DNA of 5,095 nucleotides from Rikenella sp. (lineage in GTDB: Bacteria > Bacteroidota > Bacteroidia > Bacteroidales > Rikenellaceae), in the NCBI GenBank assembly GCA_029054535.1, contig JAIDFC010000296.1, forward strand, positions 1 through 5,095, read 5' to 3'. Below the pieces are notes generated by a model that saw only the letters and a program-made list of their open reading frames with translations, had not been told where the DNA came from and searched no databases. Positions within the stretch are counted from its first letter, which is position 1. Each line of letters opens with the position of its first letter. Positions 1 to 5,095 of this stretch are shown here, piece after piece. The position numbers were made by a program, and so were the translations under genes.

Positions 1-40
1 TGAGATGTCTCGTGGGCTCGGAGATGAGCATAAGAGACAG
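1..40 (+). other. Untrimmed Illumina Nextera read-2 adapter with Tn5 mosaic end (artefact)
   Basis: Positions 7-21 (GTCTCGTGGGCTCGG) equal the Nextera read-2 adapter tail. Positions 22-40 match the 19-bp Tn5 mosaic end, AGATGTGTATAAGAGACAG, except at 27 (A for T) and 29 (C for T), giving 32 of 34 identities in all. Positions 1-6 (TGAGAT) lie where the i7 index should be and, from memory, equal the last six bases of index N715 (CCTGAGAT). This is library-preparation DNA left at the contig end, seen in the orientation that precedes the insert. Genomic sequence begins at about 41. The two mismatches probably let it escape trimming. It should be masked and is not evidence of a Tn5-like transposon in the organism. 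Confidence 0.96.
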
Positions 41-41
41 C

Positions 42-170
42 CCCCGCCAACACCCACGGACCGAACCCCGCCTCGAGCACCCCCAGCGTGTAACCGATCA
101 AAGCGAACGGCAATGCGAACGCCGTATGGGCAAATTTTACCAGTGAAAAGTAATCCTTTATATAAATCAT
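42..170 (-). CDS. UbiA-family prenyltransferase, N-terminal fragment (3' end off contig)
   Basis: Forty-three codons read leftward from the ATG at 170-168 until the adapter junction. The peptide begins MIYIKDYFSLVKFAHTAF, continues ALPFALIGYTLGVLEAG and ends FGPWVLAG. The stretch YFSLVKFAHTAFALPFALIG is typical of the N-terminus of UbiA-superfamily aromatic prenyltransferases (4-hydroxybenzoate polyprenyltransferase-like, including MqnP and MenA relatives): a short cytosolic start, then the first membrane helix. The catalytic Asp-rich motifs (NDxxD type) lie beyond the break, so the substrate cannot be assigned. Family members are about 280-300 residues, so roughly 15% is present. The aroK stop codon is in the same frame 12 nt upstream, which makes this ATG the first possible start; AAGGG lies 8 nt before it. 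It is the last visible gene of the series. A link to aroK through chorismate-derived ring substrates is an inference. Confidence 0.82.
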
Positions 171-177
171 ATGAATT

Positions 178-182
178 CCCTT
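178..182 (-). promoter_or_regulatory. Candidate ribosome binding site of the UbiA-family gene
   Basis: On the minus strand the 12-nt gap after the aroK stop reads AAGGGAATTCAT, followed by ATG. The purine run AAGGG, 8 nt from the start, is the only Shine-Dalgarno-like element. It supports the ATG at 170-168 and suggests translation directly after aroK termination. Bacteroidota rely little on Shine-Dalgarno pairing, so this is modest evidence. Confidence 0.4.
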
Positions 183-698
183 TCAACCAACCACATAAGG
201 ATTTAAAATATCCATCAACCTCCGCACATCCCGCGACGGATCGGCCACCACCACATTCGCCTGCCCATAGTACACCTCGCGTCCCGCTAACGTCTCCGTT
301 ATATACACCAACAACTCCTCCGGCGACTTCCCCGCCACCAACGGACGCTGCGTACGAGCCATCAATAACCGATCCGTCAGCCGCTCCGGCGACAGTTTCA
401 GATACACCGTAACCCCACTCCGATTCATCAACGCCATATTCTCACCGAAACACGGCGTCCCGCCGCCCGTCGAAACCACCGCATCCCCGCCCCGAGCAAT
501 AACCTCCTGCAAATAAACGCGTTCCAATGAGCGAAAATAGGACTCCCCGCGAACCGAAAAAATCTCCCCGATCGTCATCCCCTCCCCCTCCTCGATCGCC
601 CGATCGAGATCGACAAACCGATATCCGAGCCGTGCCGCCAACGGCCGCCCCAACGTCGTCTTACCGCTCCCCATGAAGCCGATCAAGAAAATCAACAT
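183..698 (-). CDS. aroK: Shikimate kinase
   Basis: This cytosolic enzyme phosphorylates shikimate at the 3-OH with ATP, the fifth step of the chorismate (aromatic amino acid) pathway. The 171-residue length is normal for the family (about 160-180). Motifs are in the expected order: P-loop G7-FMGS-GKT (K13); shikimate-binding DLD with D30 and D32; GESYFR at 51-56 followed by E59, containing the substrate-binding Arg; GGG at 78-80 (STGGGTP); lid Arg in TQRPL (R118); and R140 followed by EVYY near the C-terminus, the substrate/nucleotide Arg. No key residue is missing. The start at 698 is fixed because an in-frame TGA lies five codons upstream and the next Met (residue 9) is inside the P-loop. 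The gene sits 19 nt after parC and 12 nt before the UbiA-family gene, so it is probably co-transcribed with both. AroK or AroL cannot be told apart here; aroK is the usual name for a sole copy. Confidence 0.96.
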   Translation of the reverse strand: MLIFLIGFMGSGKTTLGRPLAARLGYRFVDLDRAIEEGEGMTIGEIFSVRGESYFRSLERVYLQEVIARGGDAVVSTGGGTPCFGENMALMNRSGVTVYLKLSPERLTDRLLMARTQRPLVAGKSPEELLVYITETLAGREVYYGQANVVVADPSRDVRRLMDILNPYVVG

Positions 699-704
699 CT
701 CCTC
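699..704 (-). promoter_or_regulatory. Purine-rich GAGGAG abutting the aroK start
   Basis: The minus-strand leader reads TTTTTCCGAGGAG and runs straight into ATG. GAGGAG is a strong anti-Shine-Dalgarno match but has zero spacing to the start, too close for canonical initiation. Moving the start to the next Met would destroy the P-loop, so the start is not in doubt. The element is either fortuitous or reflects the weak dependence on Shine-Dalgarno pairing in Bacteroidota. Confidence 0.3.
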
Positions 705-717
705 GGAAAAATATCAA

Positions 718-3393
718 TTAAAACAACTCCAACTGTTTATCCTCTCCCACCGCAACCGAAGATTCATCTTCTTCGTCCGCCCCCGCCACCACACCGGCAG
801 CAACCTCCAAAGAGACAGGTTCCGGTTCCTTGCGAAGCGGTTCGAGCCAAACCACCTCTTCCAACGTCAGGTTCGACAACCGTTTCCCCTTCGCCCGATG
901 GCTCTTGACACCGATAAACTCGTCCGCATCCACCACCTCCGGCGACCGCCCGTTATACTTCCCGCCATACTGCAATTGAAGCGCCGGATAGCGATCGTCG
1001 TTCATCGTAACGAACTCGTTCTCAGGCTCGACGAACTGCTGCGGCCGCTGGTCGCACTGTTCCGCCTGGAACCGTTTGATGTAATGCAACCCCTGCTCCC
1101 GATCGATGTAGACCACCGTATAAATCTTCTCCGGATCGTACTTCTCGACAAAGAGCAGATTCTCCGGAAAGTGTTGCCCCAGATCGTAATTCGAGGTATA
1201 GTACTGCGCATCCTTCGTAAAGACCACCAGCCGATCGTCTCCCGAAAATTCGCCCAACAATTCGCCCCTCTCCTCCGTATTGAGGCGGTTGATATCGTGG
1301 TCGAACCAAACATTCTGCCCCCCGAGAGTCGACGCCCCCCGCTCCTTCATCACAATTTTGTGAATCGCATACCGCGAGAACAGATTCCCCTGCGACTGCC
1401 GCCCCTTGATGACCAGATCGCCGAAATTGAGGTCGGTAATCAACTTTTTGAGCCTCGGCCGCGGTTTGAAGTAGATTTTGAGGGTCTCCGCCTCGCCGTT
1501 CGGATTGACGCTCATATAGAGCACCTCGCTCCCCGCCGTCCCTTTCGTGATATCGTACTCGCGGTCGCGCGTGATCCCCTTGATCGCACACCGCTTCATC
1601 ATGATCGCCCCCTTCAACCCGTCCCGATAGAGCACGTTGTAGATCGTCCGCTCGTCGTTCCGCTTGAAAACGCCGATATAGAGGATATTTTTGCTAAAAA
1701 ACGCCTTCTCGGAGACCTTCGTAATGGTATATTTCCCCTGCTTGTTGAAGATAATGACGTCGTCGATGTCCGAACAGTCGCACACGAACTCCTCTTTCTT
1801 CATCCCGGCGCCGATCCCGTAGAAGCCCTCGGCCCGATTCACATACAGTTTGGCATTGGCCACCACCACTTTCGCCGCCTCGATCGTATCGAAACTCCGA
1901 AGCTCGGTCTTCCGTTCCCGCCCCTTGCCATGCTTCTTCAGGATATTTTCGTAATATGCGATCGTATAATCCGTTAGCGCCGCCAAGTGATGTTCCACTT
2001 CAGCGATTTCCTCCTCGATATTCCGAATCAGCTCCTCGGCCCGAAAAGCGTCGTACCGCGAAATCCGCTTGATCCGGATCTCCGTCAATTTGATAATATC
2101 GTCGCGCGTAACCTCCCGCCTGAGCATCGCCTTGAACGGCTCCAACTCCCGGTCGATCGTTTCGAGGACCGACTCCCAGGTCGTACACTCCTCGATCGAA
2201 TTGTAAATCCGGTTTTCGATAAAAATCCGCTCCAGCGACGACATGTGCCACTCCTCGTTCAGCTCGCCGAGCCGGATTTCGAGTTCCCGTTTCAGAAGCC
2301 CTTTCGTATTCTCCACCGACCGCCGCAACATATCGCTCACTCCGATGAAGAGCGGTTTCTTGTCCTCGATCACGCAACCGTTCGGCGAGATCGACACCTC
2401 GCAATCCGTAAACGCATACAACGCGTCGATCGTCTTGTCCGGCGAGACATCCCCCGACAAGTGCACCACGATCTCGACATTGGCCGCCGTATTGTCGTCC
2501 ACCCGTTTGATTTTGATCTTCCCCTTCTCGTTGGCCTTGAGTATCGAATCGATCACGGTCGAGGTACTCTTACCGTACGGAATCTCGCTGATAACCAGCG
2601 TCTTTTTATCCTGTTTCGTAATCCTCGCCCGCACCTTGACCGCTCCGCCTCGCATCCCGTCGTTATACTTCGAGCAGTCGATCAACCCGCCGGTCGGAAA
2701 ATCGGGATACAACGCAAACTCCTCGCCCCTGAGGTAAGCGATCGACGCCTCCAACAGCTCGATAAAGTTGTGCGGCAGGATCTTCGACGCCAACCCCACG
2801 GCAATCCCCTCGACCCCCTGCGCCAACAGTAACGGGAACTTCACCGGCAACGTAACCGGCTCCTGATTTCGCCCGTCGTACGAGGCCATCCACTCCGTCG
2901 TCTTCGGATTGAAGACCACATCCAACGCCAGTTTCGACAACCGCGCCTCAATATACCGCGGCGCCGCCGCACTGTCCCCGGTCAGGATATTCCCCCAGTT
3001 CCCCTGGGTGTCGACCAACAGGTCCTTCTGTCCCAGCTGCACCAAAGCGTCTCCGATCGAAGCGTCCCCGTGCGGGTGGAACTGCATGGTGAACCCGATG
3101 ATATTGGCCACCTTATTATACCGCCCGTCGTCCATGCGCTTCATGGCATGCAGAATTCGCCGTTGCACCGGCTTCAATCCGTCGTCCAGGTGCGGCACGG
3201 CCCGTTCCAGAATCACATACGACGCATAATCCAGAAACCAGTCCTTATACATCCCCGTCAGCCGGTGAGCCACCGCCGCTTCGGTCAACTGCGCATACTT
3301 GCCCCCCTTAGCCCCCTCCGTCGCTTCGGCTGCAACGACGAGTTCGCCGTCCGTCGTCCGGGTGTCCGTTTCGTTTTCTTCTATCTCGCTCAT
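718..3393 (-). CDS. parC: DNA topoisomerase IV subunit A (GyrA/ParC family)
   Basis: This is the DNA-breaking and DNA-wrapping subunit of a type IIA topoisomerase. As an A2B2 complex with ParE it passes one duplex through another to decatenate and relax chromosomes. It is complete at 891 residues. Residues 1-33 are an acidic extension. The winged-helix/tower core runs to about 500: LKPVQRRIL at 73-81, HPHGDASIGD at 106-115, catalytic Tyr147 with Arg146 in AAPRYIE (codon at 2955-2953), FPTGG at 232-236 and ISEIPYG at 268-274. A helical coiled segment spans about 440-490. The C-terminal beta-pinwheel covers about 515-850 and has no canonical GyrA box (QRRGGKG). That absence and the adjoining parE favour topoisomerase IV over gyrase, although Bacteroidota databases often say 'gyrase/topoisomerase IV subunit A'. 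The tail from 853 is acidic and disordered-looking and ends in QLELF. The ATG is 27 nt after the parE stop, with an A-rich leader (ACGGAAAAAG) typical of the phylum. Confidence 0.93.
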   Translation of the reverse strand: MSEIEENETDTRTTDGELVVAAEATEGAKGGKYAQLTEAAVAHRLTGMYKDWFLDYASYVILERAVPHLDDGLKPVQRRILHAMKRMDDGRYNKVANIIGFTMQFHPHGDASIGDALVQLGQKDLLVDTQGNWGNILTGDSAAAPRYIEARLSKLALDVVFNPKTTEWMASYDGRNQEPVTLPVKFPLLLAQGVEGIAVGLASKILPHNFIELLEASIAYLRGEEFALYPDFPTGGLIDCSKYNDGMRGGAVKVRARITKQDKKTLVISEIPYGKSTSTVIDSILKANEKGKIKIKRVDDNTAANVEIVVHLSGDVSPDKTIDALYAFTDCEVSISPNGCVIEDKKPLFIGVSDMLRRSVENTKGLLKRELEIRLGELNEEWHMSSLERIFIENRIYNSIEECTTWESVLETIDRELEPFKAMLRREVTRDDIIKLTEIRIKRISRYDAFRAEELIRNIEEEIAEVEHHLAALTDYTIAYYENILKKHGKGRERKTELRSFDTIEAAKVVVANAKLYVNRAEGFYGIGAGMKKEEFVCDCSDIDDVIIFNKQGKYTITKVSEKAFFSKNILYIGVFKRNDERTIYNVLYRDGLKGAIMMKRCAIKGITRDREYDITKGTAGSEVLYMSVNPNGEAETLKIYFKPRPRLKKLITDLNFGDLVIKGRQSQGNLFSRYAIHKIVMKERGASTLGGQNVWFDHDINRLNTEERGELLGEFSGDDRLVVFTKDAQYYTSNYDLGQHFPENLLFVEKYDPEKIYTVVYIDREQGLHYIKRFQAEQCDQRPQQFVEPENEFVTMNDDRYPALQLQYGGKYNGRSPEVVDADEFIGVKSHRAKGKRLSNLTLEEVVWLEPLRKEPEPVSLEVAAGVVAGADEEDESSVAVGEDKQLELF
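721..735 (-). other. C-terminal QLELF peptide of ParC, candidate sliding-clamp-binding motif
   Basis: The last five ParC codons encode Q-L-E-L-F, placed directly before the TAA stop. The bacterial beta-clamp (DnaN) binding consensus is QL[S/D]LF, and E. coli DNA polymerase II ends in the very similar QLGLF. Here the motif follows about 35 residues of acidic, low-complexity linker (ADEEDESSVAVGEDK just before it), the usual display for a clamp-binding peptide. The match is seen directly. Function is inferred and untested, and a five-residue motif can arise by chance. Confidence 0.4.
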
Positions 3394-3420
3394 CTATAAT
3401 CTTTTTCCGTATTCCACCTA
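3394..3420 (-). promoter_or_regulatory. parE-parC intergenic leader
   Basis: The 27 nt between the parE TAG and the parC ATG read TAGGTGGAATACGGAAAAAG and then ATTATAG on the minus strand. AGGTGG is about 20 nt from the start, too far for a standard ribosome binding site. The nearer A-rich GGAAAAAG is a more likely initiation enhancer, in keeping with A-rich Bacteroidota leaders. No hairpin or promoter is apparent, supporting co-transcription of parE and parC. Confidence 0.4.
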
Positions 3421-5095
3421 CTAAATAGCTTCAACCAAATCCTGTTCCTGCGCCCGTTCCAACTCCTCGATCAAGTCCTCCTCGATCTTCAAGTTATCGA
3501 TAATGAAATCCTGTCGTTCCTGGGTATTTTTCCCCATGTAGAACTCCAACAGATCCGCGATCGGATCCCCTTTGGTCAAGCGCACTTTTTCGAGCCGGAT
3601 CCCCTCGCCGATAAACTCCCGAAACTCGTCGGGCGAAATCTCGCCCAGCCCCTTGAATCGCGTAATCTCCGGATTGGTCCCCAACTGCGCGATCGCCTGC
3701 TGCCGCTCGGTCTCGGTATAGCAATACCGCGTCTCCTTCTTGTTCCGCACCCGAAACAGCGGGGTCTGCAAAATATAGAGATGCCCGCTCCGAATAATAT
3801 CCGGGAAAAACTGCAAGAAAAACGTAATCAGCAACAACCGGATGTGCATCCCGTCGACATCGGCATCGGTAGCGATAATCACTTTGTTATACCGCAGGTT
3901 GTCCATATCCTCCTCGATGTTCAACGCCGCCTGCAAGAGGTTGAACTCCTCGTTCTCGTAGACGATCTTCTTGGTCAACCCGTAGGTATTCAGCGGTTTC
4001 CCCCGCAAGCTGAACACCGCCTGGGTATTGACATCCCGACTCTTGGTGATCGACCCGCTGGCCGAATCCCCCTCGGTAATGAAAATCGCACTATCCTCCG
4101 CCCGCTCGTCCTTGTCGCCCAAGTGAATCCGACAGTCCCGCAACTTCTTGTTGTGCAACGAAACTTTCTTGGCAAACTCCCGCGCTTTTTTCTGAATCCC
4201 GCTGATCGCTTTCCGCTCTTTCTCAGCCTCCTGGATCTTCTTGAGCAGAATATCCGCCGTCTCCGGATTTTTGTGCAGGTAGTTGTCGAGGTGTTCCTTC
4301 AGAAAATCGACCACGAAATTCCGCACCGTCGGCCCCTCGGGCCCCATCTCCTTCGATCCCAATTTGGTCTTGGTCTGCGACTCGAAAACCGGCTCCTCGA
4401 CCTTGATGCTGATGGCCGCAATCACCGAAGTCCGGATATCCGAAGCATCGAAATCTTTCTTATAAAACTCCCGAACGGTCTTCACCACCGCCTCGCGAAA
4501 AGCCGCCTGATGCGTCCCCCCTTGCGTCGTATGCTGACCGTTCACGAACGAATAGTAGCTCTCGTTATACCCCGTCCCGTGGGTCATGGCCACTTCGATA
4601 TCCTCTCCGGCCAGGTGGATCGGCGCGTAGAGAAAATCCCCCCCGACGCTCTCCGTCAACAGGTCCAACAGCCCGTTTTTCGACACATACGGCACCCCGT
4701 TGAATTTAATCACCAAACCCGCATTCAGGTAGGTGTAATTCCGGAGCATCGTTTCGATGTATTCGAAATTGTACCGATACTCCCCGAACACGGTCGTATC
4801 GGCCACGAACTGCACCCGAGTCCCGTTTTTCTCACCCGTCGCATCGGTATGCTCCCCCACTTTCCGTCCCGCCTCGAACTCGATGGTCCGCGCCTCGCCG
4901 TCCCGCGTACTGGTTATGGTAAATGTCGAAGACAACGCATTCACGGCCTTGATCCCCACCCCGTTCAGCCCCACGGACTTCTTAAAAGCCTTCGAATCGT
5001 ACTTCGCTCCGGTGTTCATCTTCGAGGAGACCTCTTCCAGCTTCCCGAGCGGAATCCCGCGCCCGTAGTCGCGAATCGTTACCCGATTCTCCTCC
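3421..5095 (-). CDS. parE: DNA topoisomerase IV subunit B, N-terminus missing (5' end off window)
   Basis: This is the ATPase subunit of topoisomerase IV; ATP-driven closure of its N-gate drives strand passage through the ParC break. The frame is open to the right edge (first full codon at 5094-5092), giving 557 visible residues. A start at the internal ATG at 5019 would be wrong because 25 family-typical residues precede it. Visible in order: GHKL motif DYGRGIPLGKL (Bergerat fold); GLNGVGIKAVNALS, the ATP-lid glycine motif; transducer-domain loop QTK (4377-4369) in ESQTKTKLGS; and the TOPRIM domain with EGDSASG (E at 4074-4072), metal-binding DADVDG (3867-3850) and RFKGLGE (3660-3640). About 60-65 residues, including the catalytic Glu and Mg-binding Asn, lie outside by comparison with E. 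coli GyrB/ParE. There is no GyrB-type long insert after TOPRIM. An acidic helical tail (EEDLIEELERAQEQ) ends the protein. GyrB is the alternative, but the parC neighbour argues against it. Confidence 0.93.
   Translation of the reverse strand, partial: EENRVTIRDYGRGIPLGKLEEVSSKMNTGAKYDSKAFKKSVGLNGVGIKAVNALSSTFTITSTRDGEARTIEFEAGRKVGEHTDATGEKNGTRVQFVADTTVFGEYRYNFEYIETMLRNYTYLNAGLVIKFNGVPYVSKNGLLDLLTESVGGDFLYAPIHLAGEDIEVAMTHGTGYNESYYSFVNGQHTTQGGTHQAAFREAVVKTVREFYKKDFDASDIRTSVIAAISIKVEEPVFESQTKTKLGSKEMGPEGPTVRNFVVDFLKEHLDNYLHKNPETADILLKKIQEAEKERKAISGIQKKAREFAKKVSLHNKKLRDCRIHLGDKDERAEDSAIFITEGDSASGSITKSRDVNTQAVFSLRGKPLNTYGLTKKIVYENEEFNLLQAALNIEEDMDNLRYNKVIIATDADVDGMHIRLLLITFFLQFFPDIIRSGHLYILQTPLFRVRNKKETRYCYTETERQQAIAQLGTNPEITRFKGLGEISPDEFREFIGEGIRLEKVRLTKGDPIADLLEFYMGKNTQERQDFIIDNLKIEEDLIEELERAQEQDLVEAI

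Noticed and set aside
22..40. Tn5 transposon end as a genuine mobile element
   Set aside because: It is joined to the commercial adapter tail and an index-like sequence at the extreme contig end, with no transposase; library artefact is the far better explanation.
5..412. Plus-strand open frame starting MSRGLGDEHKRQ
   Set aside because: It begins in adapter sequence, runs antisense through the UbiA fragment and aroK, and has a Pro/Thr/Ser-rich composition expected from reading a GC-rich gene backwards.
673..1977. 434-codon plus-strand open frame antisense to parC
   Set aside because: It is long, but its Arg/Pro/Leu/His/Ile-rich product shows no recognisable domain. It is a mirror of parC codon bias, and parC has clear catalytic motifs.
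1987..2832. 281-codon plus-strand open frame antisense to parC
   Set aside because: It has the same Arg/Asp/Leu-rich antisense composition, no motif, and no leader or neighbouring gene on that strand.
3395..3400. TATAAT on the plus strand in the parE-parC gap
   Set aside because: It resembles an E. coli -10 box, but there is no matching -35, no plus-strand gene to serve, and Bacteroidota use a different promoter type (TAnnTTTG).
41..5095. CRISPR arrays, tRNA/rRNA genes, riboswitches, terminator hairpins
   Set aside because: None seen on either strand; the genomic part is almost wholly coding, with gaps of at most 27 nt.
3421..5095. Assignment of the topoisomerase pair as gyrase (gyrB/gyrA)
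   Set aside because: The adjacent B-A gene pair, the lack of a canonical GyrA box in the subunit A pinwheel and the lack of a long TOPRIM insert favour topoisomerase IV. In vitro supercoiling has not been excluded.

Overview
The window reads like the end of a contig from a Bacteroidota genome, most likely Bacteroidales. A Rikenellaceae/Alistipes-like member is my guess, from the protein style and the fairly GC-rich, purine-rich coding strand. The evidence for the phylum is the Bacteroidota-type topoisomerase pair (an ~890-residue ParC with HPHGDASIGD in its quinolone-determining region, and a ParE with DYGRGIPLGKL and GLNGVGIKAVNALS) and A-rich leaders with weak or badly placed Shine-Dalgarno sequences. 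The genus is not established.

All real genes are on the minus strand and form one tightly packed, probably co-transcribed series. From right to left these are: parE (topoisomerase IV subunit B, N-terminus cut by the window edge, ~557 residues visible), a 27-nt gap, parC (subunit A, complete, 891 residues), a 19-nt gap, aroK (shikimate kinase, complete, 171 residues), a 12-nt gap, and the first 43 codons of a UbiA-family membrane prenyltransferase. The last gene is cut at position 42, where the biological sequence ends. Both edges of the window are therefore inside genes, and no promoter or terminator is visible.

Positions 1-40 are not genomic. Positions 7-40 match the Illumina Nextera read-2 adapter, including the 19-bp Tn5 mosaic end, at 32 of 34 bases. 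Positions 1-6 fit the end of an i7 index. Any open frame across this junction (such as a plus-strand frame starting near base 5) is an artefact.

Functionally, parE and parC encode the two subunits of a type IIA topoisomerase that decatenates and relaxes DNA. aroK feeds the chorismate pathway. The UbiA-family enzyme could use a chorismate-derived aromatic to make a quinone, which gives a plausible aroK-ubiA link. No new defence, mobile or other undescribed system was found. The most interesting biological detail is the ParC C-terminus, which ends in QLELF after an acidic linker. This matches the sliding-clamp-binding consensus and could tether topoisomerase IV to the replisome. There is no gene-free stretch over 300 bases.
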